The translations under genes and the position numbers were made by a program. From positions 18,135 through 82,134 of the forward strand of contig JAFATA010000075.1 in the NCBI GenBank assembly GCA_019244165.1: a stretch of DNA of 64,000 nt, read 5' to 3'. The notes beneath the pieces are model-generated. The model did no database searches and was not told the origin of the DNA. It was given only the letters and a program-made list of their open reading frames with translations. This DNA is from Pseudonocardiales bacterium (GTDB lineage: Bacteria > Actinomycetota > Actinomycetes > Mycobacteriales > Pseudonocardiaceae). Positions 9,372 through 18,943 of this stretch are shown piece after piece (position 1 is the first letter of the stretch; each line of letters opens with the position of its first letter).

Positions 9372-10684
9372 CGTCCTTCGGGGCTGGGTGCCTGGGGGGT
9401 GGGGGCAAGCTGCGGGTACAGCGGGTAGCGCTGGGCGAGCGCCCGGGTGCGCTCGCGGAGCAAGGTTCGTTTCCCGTCGTCCAGATAACCGATGAGTGCC
9501 TCCGTGATGATCTTGCCGATTTCGTGGAAGTCATCTTCCTGCAGGCCCCGGGTGGCTAGCGGGGAGGTCCCGATCCGCAGGCCGGACGCGACGGCCGGGG
9601 GTCGGGGGTCGAAGGGCACCGCGTTGCGGTTGACGGTGATCCCGATCTCGGCGAGCCGGTCTTCGGCCTGCTTGCCGTTCAGCGGGGATTCCCGCAGGTC
9701 GGCGAGCACCAGGTGGGTGTCGGTGCCGCCGGTGAGCACGTTGAGCCCACCGCCGAGCATCTCCTCGGCAAGCGCCCGAGCGCCGGCGCGAGTGCGCTGC
9801 TGGCGCTCCCGGAACAGCGGCGACGCGGCGATCTTCAGCGCGACCGCCTTGGCGGCGATCACGTGCATCAGCGGACCGCCCTGCCAGCCCGGGAACGTTC
9901 GCGAATTGATCTTCTTCGCGAACTCCTCCTTGCAGAGGATCATCCCGCTGCGTGGCCCGCCCAGCGTCTTGTGGATCGTCGTGGTGACGACGTCGGCGTA
10001 GGGCACCGGGTTGGGATGCTCACCGGCGGCGACCAGACCAGCGAAGTGCGCCATGTCGACGAGCAGGTAGGCGCCCACCTCATCGGCGATCTCGCGGAAG
10101 CGGGCGAAGTCGAGCTGACGGGGGTAGGCCGACCAGCCGGCGAGGATCATCTTCGGCCGGTGCTCCTTGGCCAGCCGAGCGAGCGCGTCCATGTCCACCC
10201 AGGAGGTCTCCGGGTCCACCCCGTAGGGCACCACGTTGTAGTACAGCCCGGAGAAGTTGAGCCGCATGCCGTGGGTGAGGTGCCCCCCGTGGTCGAGCTT
10301 CATCCCCAGAAACGTGTCGCCGTGCTCCATCAGCGCGCTGTAGGCGATGGTGTTGGCACTGGCACCGCCATTGGGTTGCACGTTGGCATGCTCGGCCCCG
10401 AACAGCTCCTTGGCCCGGTCGATGGCCAGTTGCTCGGCCACATCGACGTATTCGCAACCGCCGTAGTACCGCCGGCCCGGGTAGCCCTCCGCGTACTTGT
10501 TGGTCAGTACCGAGCCCTGGCAGTCCAGGACGGCCTGCGGCACGAAGTTCTCCGAGGCGATCATCTCCAAGGTGTGCTCCTGGCGAGCCAGCTCGCCAGC
10601 GAGCACCTCGGCGATCTCGGGGTCGACCTCGGCGACCGGCTTGGTGAAGAAGTCAGCGGGCAAGTCAGCGGGCAGAGCACTCAT
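9368..10684 (-). CDS. glyA: Serine hydroxymethyltransferase
   Basis: [50 protein letters not shown]; start at [13 protein letters not shown] (10684). Confidence 0.93.
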   Translation of the reverse strand: MSALPADLPADFFTKPVAEVDPEIAEVLAGELARQEHTLEMIASENFVPQAVLDCQGSVLTNKYAEGYPGRRYYGGCEYVDVAEQLAIDRAKELFGAEHANVQPNGGASANTIAYSALMEHGDTFLGMKLDHGGHLTHGMRLNFSGLYYNVVPYGVDPETSWVDMDALARLAKEHRPKMILAGWSAYPRQLDFARFREIADEVGAYLLVDMAHFAGLVAAGEHPNPVPYADVVTTTIHKTLGGPRSGMILCKEEFAKKINSRTFPGWQGGPLMHVIAAKAVALKIAASPLFRERQQRTRAGARALAEEMLGGGLNVLTGGTDTHLVLADLRESPLNGKQAEDRLAEIGITVNRNAVPFDPRPPAVASGLRIGTSPLATRGLQEDDFHEIGKIITEALIGYLDDGKRTLLRERTRALAQRYPLYPQLAPTPQAPSPEGR

Positions 10685-11377
10685 GGGCGAATCCTCGGCT
10701 CGTAGGGAGGTGGACGGGGCGGTCGTGGGATTGCCAGCTCCGCCAGCGGTTGGCTCGGCGCGTCGCACCGCCCTGTGTCGACCAGAAACTGTACCGACCA
10801 GAAACCGTGTCGATACAAGACCTACCGCCGCCGCGAGCCGGGGCGCCCCAGGTTTGTCCCCGTCGTCTAGGCCAAACAGGTGGACCATGTGTGATCGCAG
10901 GGTGAGCGGGTATCCCGACAAAGAGGACATTCATCGGGATTAGACCAAGGGGTCGTGCTCTACCGCGCGCTGGTCGACGAGCTCGGACATGGCCGCTACG
11001 ACACCCGAGACAGCACCGGAGGTCCAGGATGAACACCGGGCAGGACTACCACGAAGAGCCTGAGCGTCCGGAAGGTCCCGGTAGGCGCCTACCCAGCTTA
11101 CACACCACACAAGATCCAGCCTCCCCTCACGACCGCATCCCAGGACCGCAGCACCCAAGGCGTGGGCCTGCTCAACGAGGTGGCCGGCCTCCGTGAGCAG
11201 TGGCAACGCTGCGGGTGAGCTTCCAACGCTACCGCGCTTTCTTCCAACGGTTGCTCCCAGCATAATCTCAGCTCACGACCCCTCCCGGGAGCCGAGTCAG
11301 GTCGACGCGCCTCGGATGCAGGGCCTGACGTAGTCACTGACCTGCATATCCGCTATTTTACCGCCATTGTTACCGGA

Positions 11378-11470
11378 ACCTCGCTTTCCTGTAAGCCGAA
11401 ATTATCATGACACCGGAACGCTCGAATCCCAGCGCGGCACCACGAAGCCGCCGCTGGTCAAGTGGAGCAC
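11378..11470 (+). pseudogene. Degenerate 3' end of a class II DAHP synthase gene (remnant)
   Basis: Aligns with 20319-20410: LAFL*AEIIMTPERSNP versus LAFLVAEMIMTPERSNP. Confidence 0.75.
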
Positions 11471-11533
11471 GTACCCGGTGAACCGGGCTTGGCGCATCGA
11501 CTCGCTCGAGATTAATTGAGTTAAGAGGCGACA

Positions 11534-12787
11534 ATGAATATGCAATACCGGGTCGCCACCACCGATAGGCGCATGCGGCACATGCCGGCAACGCGGCCGG
11601 GCCGGTGGTGGTCGTTCCTTCTGGTGGCGTCGTGTCTGAGCGCCGTCTATGCGGGCGGGAACATACAGAATCCACTTTACGGTCTGTACCAGCGGGCGTT
11701 CGGTTTTCCAACGGCCATAGTGACCGCCGTGTTCGCCGCGTACGTGGTCGGTGCGCTGGCCGCGCTAGCGTTCGGTGGCCGGCTGTCCGACCAGCTCGGA
11801 CGGCGTCCGGTCCTGCTCGCCGGCCTTGCACTCTCTGCGATCGGTTCCATGCTGTTCGCTGTCGCCGACGGTCTGCCGCTGATGTTCCTCGGTCGGGTGG
11901 CCCAGGGGCTGGCGATCGGCCTGGTCTCTGGGACGGCCTCAGCCGCGCTGGTCGAACTGCACCCGACCGGCGACCGCCGGGTCGCGGCAGCCGTGGGGAC
12001 CGCGTGCACGAGCGGTGGCGCCTGCGTCGGCTCCATGATGGCAGCGCTGTGCGCCCAGTACGCCCCCGCCCCGCTGCGGCTGGTGTTCGTGCTGCACGTC
12101 GCCGCGTTGGTCGTGCTGGCGGTCATCGCGCGTGCCGTTTCGGAGCCTGTTCAGACAATGGTCACCACCTGGCGGGAACTAAATCTGCGGCCGCAGCCAT
12201 TGGCTGTGCCGCACCGGCAGCTTCAGGCTTTCCTCGGCACAGTTGCCAGCGGATTCTGCGCCCTGGCGGTCGTCGGCCTGTTCAGCGCCCTGACACCCAG
12301 TCTGCTGCACGACGTGCTGCGGATGAACGGAGTACTCGTCAACGGCTTCGTCATCTTGACGATATTCGGCATCGCGGCGATCGCCCAGGTTGCCAGCTCA
12401 CGCCTGGGTAACCTGGCGTCCACGCTGGGCGGGCTGCTGGCGATCATCGGTGGGTTAGCGCTACTGGTGATAGTGCTGCACACCGGTTCGCTGCCGGTGC
12501 TCGCTACGTGCATTGTCGCGCTCGGATGTGGAGAAGGAATGGCGCTGCGAGGCAGCGTCGCGCTGCTGAACGACGCCACCGAACCGCAACGCCGGGGCGC
12601 AGTCAACTCCAGCTACTTCGTCATCGCCTACTGCGGCATGGCGCTGCCGGTGCTCGGTGTCGGCCTATATACCCACGGTGCCGGCTTGGTCGCCGCGACC
12701 GACGCGTTCGCCGGGGCGATCGGCATGATCAGTCTACTGGCCGTGGGGTTGCTGGTATGGGCTGGTCGGCGCGTATCACCCGGGTGA
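11534..12787 (+). CDS. MFS transporter
   Basis: GGRLSDQLGRRPVLLAGL motif and multiple hydrophobic TM segments. Confidence 0.85.
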   Translation: MNMQYRVATTDRRMRHMPATRPGRWWSFLLVASCLSAVYAGGNIQNPLYGLYQRAFGFPTAIVTAVFAAYVVGALAALAFGGRLSDQLGRRPVLLAGLALSAIGSMLFAVADGLPLMFLGRVAQGLAIGLVSGTASAALVELHPTGDRRVAAAVGTACTSGGACVGSMMAALCAQYAPAPLRLVFVLHVAALVVLAVIARAVSEPVQTMVTTWRELNLRPQPLAVPHRQLQAFLGTVASGFCALAVVGLFSALTPSLLHDVLRMNGVLVNGFVILTIFGIAAIAQVASSRLGNLASTLGGLLAIIGGLALLVIVLHTGSLPVLATCIVALGCGEGMALRGSVALLNDATEPQRRGAVNSSYFVIAYCGMALPVLGVGLYTHGAGLVAATDAFAGAIGMISLLAVGLLVWAGRRVSPG

Positions 12788-13444
12788 GGAGTTTTCAGGA
12801 GCCGGGGCCGCTGCGCCAGGTACCAAAGCCTGCCCACTCACCCATAGTCGGCGGCATGGATCCGTCGGCGTAGGTCAGCGACCGGCTCCGGGGGCTGGTC
12901 GGTGTCGCTGTCTTGATCATACGGCGGCACAGCCTTCGTCCTGGCGAAACAGAAACCGCGAAAGAAAGCATAGCATCCGGTTAACTGCCGATGAAATGCG
13001 AAGGATTACCCATTTTGAGTAGTCTGAGCGATAAGATCAAGTTTGAAAATTTAACTGGTAATTTACAGTCCTGGCATACATCGTTCATTCATCATTTACA
13101 GGAGCCGGCAACCCCTAGATGTACAAAACCGCCACCTTATTTCCTGGATGCGGAAGAGAGATCGCGAAGGGGGGACCTGTACCGGACAGACTCGCCGCAC
13201 CGCCGGCGCAGGAGTTCTACCGCCCGGGCGGGACGCAACCTGGGTGGACTCGTAGCGTGGTCATGCTGGTGGCCTAGTCGCCCGACCACGAGGTGCTGGT
13301 AGACGTACGGGCGTCGCTGTCCGTCTGGTGGTATAGCTCACCGACTATCACAGTCAATTTCGTGCCCGACGTCCACAAAAGGACGGTTGGGTTATCACGG
13401 CTCGCCTAAGAAAGCGGGAACCACCCAACGTTGGAGGAGCACAC

Positions 13445-15544
13445 GTGCACACCCTGCTCGTCGACAACTATGACTCCTACACTTTCAACCTCTTCCAGCT
13501 GATCGCTGAGGTAAACGGCACCACACCAGTGGTGATCGTCAATGACGATCCGTCGTTGGCGACGCTGCGACTGGGGAGCTTCGACAATATTGTGATCTCC
13601 CCGGGGCCAGGGCGACCGCAAAACCCGCGCGATGTCGGCTACGTCAGTGAGCTGCTGCGCCGGACCACGCTGCCGGTGCTCGGTGTCTGCCTCGGCCATC
13701 AGGCCATCGCGCACGAGGCAGGCGCGATCGTTGGGCTCGCCCCGCAGCCGAGGCATGGCCATCTCACCAAGGTCAGGCACGACGACGGGGAGCTGTTTGC
13801 CGGGATCCCGCCGGAGTTCGTCGCGGTCCGTTACCACTCACTGTGCGTCGAGGAGCCGGTACCGGCGGAGCTGGTTCCCACTGCGTGGGCCGAGGACGGC
13901 GTGATCATGGCGCTACGCCATCGGCACCTCCCTCGGTGGGGCGTGCAGTTCCACCCTGAGTCGATCGCTTCCCGCTATGGCCAAGAGCTGCTAGCGAACT
14001 TCCGCGACCTGAGTGCAGGAGTAAAAGCGAAATCTGAGGTCGCGGTTGCCGGCGGCGCTGTCGGGGCGGACCGCACCGCGCAGACCCCGCCCCCGATGTC
14101 ACTCCGGCTCGCCGTCGCGGTGGTACCGAAGGCCGTCGACAGCGAAGCGGTGTTCCTCGAGTTCTTCGAGTCGTCACCGACCTGCTTCTGGCTCGACAGC
14201 AGCCGGGTCGAAGCCAGGCTGTCCCGGTTTTCGTTCCTCGGTGATGCTTCGGGCCCGCTGAGCGAGGTGCTCAGCTACCGGATCTCTACCGGCGCGGTGA
14301 AGGTGGAGGACGCCGGCGGCGTTCGGGTGGAGAGCGGCAGCATCTTCGACGTGCTCAACCGCAGGTTGCGAGACCGGCAGCTTGTCGACCCGGACCTGCC
14401 GTTCGACCTCAGCGGCGGTTACGTCGGGTACTTCGGCTACGAGCTCAAAGCCGACTGCGGTTCGGAAAACCAGCACACCGCGGACACGCCCGACGCGATG
14501 TGGATCTTCGCTGACAGGCTGGTCGCCGTGGACCACCAGACCGGCCTGACCTATGTGCTCGCCGTGTACGACGGCGTCGAACAGCGCGAGGAGGCCGAGG
14601 AGTGGACGAAACGGACTGCAACCCGCCTGCTCGACCTCGACCCGGCATACCCGCTCGACCCGGCCGGCTCGGACGCCGCGACGATGGACCCGGCCGATCA
14701 CCTCGTCGTCGGGCAGCAGCACTACCAGGCCGATATCGAGGAGTCGCAACGTCAGCTGGTCCGGGGCGAGAGCTACGAGATTTGTCTGACCAACAAGCTG
14801 CGACTACCGTTCCACGACGACGACATCACCTTTTACCGCCGCCTCCGCCGGGCGAATCCAGCACCGTACTCCGCACTGTTGCGAGTCGGCGGTGTTACCA
14901 TCTTCAGCTCGTCGCCGGAGCGGTTCCTGCGGATTGAGCGCGACGGCGCGGTGGAGAGTAAGCCGATCAAGGGTACCGCGCCGCGCAGCGCGGATCCGGT
15001 ACGTGACGCCCAGCTCGCCACCGAACTCTCCGCCTGTGCCAAGACGCAGGCGGAGAACCTGATGATCGTGGATCTTCTGCGCAACGACCTCGGGCGGTTG
15101 TGCGAGGTCGGTAGTGTCGAGGTCGTCCGCTATTTGGCGGTGGAGTCCTACACCACGGTCCACCAGTTGGTGTCCACCATCCGCGGTCAGCTCAACCCCT
15201 GGATGAGCCCGGTTGACTGCGTGCGGCACTGCTTCCCCGGCGGCTCCATGACGGGTGCGCCTAAGCGGCGCACGATAGAGATCATCGACCGGCTGGAGAC
15301 CGAGGCGCGTGGCGTGTACTCGGGTGCGCTGGGTTACTTCGGTCTCGCCGGCGGCGCCGACCTCAACATCGTGATCAGGACGGCGGTCCGGCAGGGCGAC
15401 GAGTTGACCATCGGTGCGGGCGGGGCGATCGTTCTCGACTCGGACACCAGGGAAGAGTTCGATGAGATGGTCCTGAAGGCGGCCGCACCGCTGCGCGCGG
15501 TCTGCCCAGCGGTGCCGTCCGATTCCGAGGTGAAGGCCCGATGA
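13445..15544 (+). CDS. pabAB: Fused aminodeoxychorismate synthase (glutaminase + synthase, PabAB)
   Basis: LLVDNYDSYTFNLFQ, GVCLGHQAIAHEAG, then SKPIKGTAPR and FPGGSMTGAPKRRTIEII; PIKGT is the PabB-type signature. Confidence 0.88.
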   Translation: MHTLLVDNYDSYTFNLFQLIAEVNGTTPVVIVNDDPSLATLRLGSFDNIVISPGPGRPQNPRDVGYVSELLRRTTLPVLGVCLGHQAIAHEAGAIVGLAPQPRHGHLTKVRHDDGELFAGIPPEFVAVRYHSLCVEEPVPAELVPTAWAEDGVIMALRHRHLPRWGVQFHPESIASRYGQELLANFRDLSAGVKAKSEVAVAGGAVGADRTAQTPPPMSLRLAVAVVPKAVDSEAVFLEFFESSPTCFWLDSSRVEARLSRFSFLGDASGPLSEVLSYRISTGAVKVEDAGGVRVESGSIFDVLNRRLRDRQLVDPDLPFDLSGGYVGYFGYELKADCGSENQHTADTPDAMWIFADRLVAVDHQTGLTYVLAVYDGVEQREEAEEWTKRTATRLLDLDPAYPLDPAGSDAATMDPADHLVVGQQHYQADIEESQRQLVRGESYEICLTNKLRLPFHDDDITFYRRLRRANPAPYSALLRVGGVTIFSSSPERFLRIERDGAVESKPIKGTAPRSADPVRDAQLATELSACAKTQAENLMIVDLLRNDLGRLCEVGSVEVVRYLAVESYTTVHQLVSTIRGQLNPWMSPVDCVRHCFPGGSMTGAPKRRTIEIIDRLETEARGVYSGALGYFGLAGGADLNIVIRTAVRQGDELTIGAGGAIVLDSDTREEFDEMVLKAAAPLRAVCPAVPSDSEVKAR

Positions 15545-16437
15545 CCGCCGGAGCGCTGACCGGCGGTCGGTGGCGCTGGGCCGGTCCCGGGTGCGGGTTT
15601 CGGCCAGCGACCGAGCCACCCGGCCTGCACGTGATCGACTCGTGGCTGGTCAGCGACGGGCGGGTCCGGGCATTCGGCATGCATGCCGAGCGGTTCGGCG
15701 CGGCCTGTTCCGAGCTGTTCGCGCTACCCTGGGCGCACACCGCGACATTCTTATGCGCGGCAATGACGCAGATTCCGTCGCGCGGGCGGTGGTTCCCCCG
15801 CGTCGAGCTGGTCGCCCAAGGCGGTGAGCCCCACTTCCAGCTGTGGGTTCGGCCAGCGCCGCCGCGGGGTAAGACGGTACGGCTGTGGATCTCCGACAAA
15901 CCGGACCTCCGCCACCGTCCCACGGTCAAAGGCACCGACCTCAACTATCTCCTCGAGTTGCGCCGGCTGGCCGTCACCGAAGGCGCTGATGAAGCACTGA
16001 TCGTCTCACCAGATCGCCGAGTCCGCGAGGGCTCGACGACGAGCATCCTGTGGTGGCGGGGCAACACGCTGTGCGTCCCGCCTTTGTCCGCAAACTTGCT
16101 AGCCGGGGTCACTCGCGCGCTCCTACTCGACGCAGTCTCCACCCGAGGACTGCGGGTGGCGACGGAGAGCCCGACCCCAACCGAACTCGACGGGCTAGAG
16201 GTGTGGGCGGTCAACGCCCTGCACGGTATCCGACCGGTGGCGGAGTGGATCGGCACTTCGATCGAAACAGGCCCGGCGACGCGGGCCGCCCGCTGGAACG
16301 CCTACCTCGACGGTCTCGCCGTGCCCCACCCCGCTGACCGACTCGCACGGGGCGACCTCATCCCGACTCCCTTCGAAAGGAAACAAGCCGATGCCAACTC
16401 AGCCAGTCCACCGCAATCCACCGAGTTTCGAGCGTGA
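15541..16437 (+). CDS. pabC: Class IV aminotransferase, 4-amino-4-deoxychorismate lyase-like
   Basis: KGTDLNYLLELRRLAVTEGADEALIVSPDRRVREGSTTSILWW; overlaps the pabAB stop. Confidence 0.8.
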   Translation: MTAGALTGGRWRWAGPGCGFRPATEPPGLHVIDSWLVSDGRVRAFGMHAERFGAACSELFALPWAHTATFLCAAMTQIPSRGRWFPRVELVAQGGEPHFQLWVRPAPPRGKTVRLWISDKPDLRHRPTVKGTDLNYLLELRRLAVTEGADEALIVSPDRRVREGSTTSILWWRGNTLCVPPLSANLLAGVTRALLLDAVSTRGLRVATESPTPTELDGLEVWAVNALHGIRPVAEWIGTSIETGPATRAARWNAYLDGLAVPHPADRLARGDLIPTPFERKQADANSASPPQSTEFRA

Positions 16438-17365
16438 TCTCCTAGCGCAGCTGTCTAGCCGCTGGGGCAAACGAGTCGCGGTCAAAAAGGACGAACTCGA
16501 CCTCGACGGGCACTTCGATCCGGAGCTGCCGGACTTCCCCGACCAGCTCGTGCCGATGCTGAACCTGCCAGCAGCCAGCTCACTCGACCCTGAGAGGCGT
16601 CAACGCATCGTCTCCGCAGCATGGATCGCCTACAACGCCAAGACCGCAGCGATCGAGAACGAAATCATCCTGCCGGCCTGCCGGCTAATGCTCGAAGAAC
16701 GGATCCCGATGCGCCGGGACGAGGTCGCGGTTTCCGCCCTGCATCAGACGATCATCGATGAGCACTATCACATCCTCATGTGCCACAATGCTGTCGGCGT
16801 GACGCGGCGGCGACGTGAGCTCACCGACCTGACCTTCGACCCGGACGGGTGGTCGGTGGTGCACGGTCTCAAGGCCTGCCGCGCCGACCTGACCGGTTCG
16901 GAGCGCGATCTGGTGGAAATCGCCTTCGCGCTGGCCGCCGAAACCACTATCGCGAGCTTCCTGTCGGTGATCTCGACCGCGTTCGACATCCAGCCGATGA
17001 ACCGGATCACCGTCGACATGCACCGCAAGGACGAAAACGGGCACGCTGTAGTGTTCCGGGAACTTGTCGCCCCCTTGTACCGGGACCTCGGCCACGGCGA
17101 CCGCGAGCTGTTCAAAGACGCGCTCGTCCAAGGGCTCACCGCGTTCCGGGCGCCGGACTTCGACCCCTGGGTGACGGTCGCGGAAGCCGGTGAGTTCGAC
17201 ATCTCGACCGAGCAGCTGGCCGCAGCGGCGTCAGGGACGACAATTCCGACGCGCGACACCGGGTCGCTACAGCTCCTGTTGGCAGACCTCGGCGTCGATA
17301 GCAAGTTCGCTGAGACTGTTGCGTCGGCGGGGAGCAAACCGGATAATGTACGCGTCATCGTATAG
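16391..17365 (+). CDS. AurF-like diiron arylamine N-oxygenase
   Basis: Diiron-ligand spacing: NEIILPACRLM, IIDEHYHILMCH, FALAAETTIA, DMHRKDENGHAVVFREL; adjacent to PABA genes. Confidence 0.8.
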   Translation: MPTQPVHRNPPSFERDLLAQLSSRWGKRVAVKKDELDLDGHFDPELPDFPDQLVPMLNLPAASSLDPERRQRIVSAAWIAYNAKTAAIENEIILPACRLMLEERIPMRRDEVAVSALHQTIIDEHYHILMCHNAVGVTRRRRELTDLTFDPDGWSVVHGLKACRADLTGSERDLVEIAFALAAETTIASFLSVISTAFDIQPMNRITVDMHRKDENGHAVVFRELVAPLYRDLGHGDRELFKDALVQGLTAFRAPDFDPWVTVAEAGEFDISTEQLAAAASGTTIPTRDTGSLQLLLADLGVDSKFAETVASAGSKPDNVRVIV

Positions 17366-17445
17366 ATTCGAGCTGTTTTCGGAATCGAGCACAGAGACTG
17401 CTCTGCGATGTTCGAAGCAGACCTCATCAGAGCTCCGGCGGCTGT

Positions 17446-17490
17446 GCTGTCTTATCTGACGCTGTCTTATCTGACGCTGTCTTATCTGAC
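17446..17490 (+). repeat. Three perfect 15-bp tandem repeats (GCTGTCTTATCTGAC)
   Basis: Read directly; lies between the N-oxygenase and aminotransferase genes. Confidence 0.95.
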
Positions 17491-17545
17491 GGTCGCCGCA
17501 TTGTCCACCTGATATCCCTTCCTCTCGCGGTAAGGAGTAAATAAG

Positions 17546-18868
17546 ATGAACCAGGCAAGAGTAGACATCGCCCCGATGACCAACGAGCGTCTGTTCGACG
17601 CGACCTATAAGGTGGTTGCCGGAGGGAGCAGCAGCAACATGCGCAACCTCGGTCTCCAGACTCCGCTGGTGGTGGACCGATCGGCCGGTTGCCGCATATG
17701 GGACGTCGAGGATAATGAGCTCATAGACGTGAACATGGGGTATGGGCCGCACCTGTTCGGATACGGCGACCCGGACGTCTTAGGTGTTGTGGCAGAGCGG
17801 CTGAGGTTAGGGGCGGTCACCGGGATTCCTCACAGGCTCGACCACGAGGCGGGTGAGCTGATCGCCGCGTCGGTGCCCACAATCGAGCAGGTGCGGTTCG
17901 CCAACTCAGGGACTGAGGCGATCGCTTCTGCGCTCCGGTTGGCCAGGCTTATCACCGGCCGAACCCTTGTTGTTACCTTCGAGGGGCATTACCACGGGTG
18001 GAGTGAGACCGTGCTTCGCAAAGCGGCCATCACCAACAGCGGTGAAGCCCCGACGGGTGCGGTTGCCGGAGCACCGGGGATGATCCCCGAGGCGCTGGCG
18101 CACACCCTACAACTGCCCTGGAATGATCCCACCTTGTTGGATGAGGCGTTCGCTGCGTACGGTGACCGGATCGCAGCGGTGATCCTCGAGCCGGTTTGCG
18201 GGAACGCGGGAGTGGTCCATGCGCAGCCAGGGTTCCTGGAGCAGGTCGCCGATCTGACATCGCGCAACGGTGCATTGCTGGTTTTCGATGAGGTGATTAC
18301 CGGCTTCCGAGTGGCGCTGGGCGGTGCTCAGGAGCTCTTCTCCATGCGACCGGATTTGACGGTCATCTCCAAGGTTCTCGGCGGCGGATTTCCTGTTGCG
18401 GCGTTTGGAGGCAGTACGGAGATCATGGCACCGCTTGCTCGAAACGAAGCGTTCCACGCCGGCGTCTTCTCGGGCAACCACGCCGCAGTCAATGCCGCGG
18501 TCGCCATGCTCGGCAAGCTCCGGCGGAATCTGCCGGTGTACAACGCCCTTGAGGTTAACGGCAGCTATCTGGAACAGCGACTGGCGGAGGTCTTCGGCGC
18601 GGCTGGACGCGCCGTACGCATCGCACGCTGCGGCTCGATAATGTCGGTAGCCCTCCTCACCCGTCCACAATGCTCGAACGCGGCCTTTGACCCGGCCGTA
18701 CCGCTCATCGACTTCGCAGCCCATCGTGGGCTGCAGTTGCTGTGCCAGGAGGCGGGCCTCTACTTCCACCCCAACCCGCTGGAACCGTGGTTCCTCAGCA
18801 CGGCGCACACTCGGGACGAACTGGACATAGTGGTGAGCACGATCGAACAGTCTCTTGCCCGACTATAG
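17546..18868 (+). CDS. Class III PLP aminotransferase, glutamate-1-semialdehyde aminomutase-like
   Basis: FANSGTEAIASALRLAR, FEGHYHGW, LLVFDEVITGFRVA, SKVLGGGFPVAAFGG. Confidence 0.85.
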   Translation: MNQARVDIAPMTNERLFDATYKVVAGGSSSNMRNLGLQTPLVVDRSAGCRIWDVEDNELIDVNMGYGPHLFGYGDPDVLGVVAERLRLGAVTGIPHRLDHEAGELIAASVPTIEQVRFANSGTEAIASALRLARLITGRTLVVTFEGHYHGWSETVLRKAAITNSGEAPTGAVAGAPGMIPEALAHTLQLPWNDPTLLDEAFAAYGDRIAAVILEPVCGNAGVVHAQPGFLEQVADLTSRNGALLVFDEVITGFRVALGGAQELFSMRPDLTVISKVLGGGFPVAAFGGSTEIMAPLARNEAFHAGVFSGNHAAVNAAVAMLGKLRRNLPVYNALEVNGSYLEQRLAEVFGAAGRAVRIARCGSIMSVALLTRPQCSNAAFDPAVPLIDFAAHRGLQLLCQEAGLYFHPNPLEPWFLSTAHTRDELDIVVSTIEQSLARL

Positions 18869-18943
18869 CTGTCCTCGGGTGCGAAGAAAATATTACAACC
18901 CGCCAGCCGGTACCTGCCTCAACCTAAACAATAGGAAGCCACC

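Noticed and set aside
13445-15544. Anthranilate synthase (TrpEG) assignment
   Set aside because: The PIKGT motif (Lys) and adjacent class IV aminotransferase favour aminodeoxychorismate synthase; TrpE normally has PIAGT.
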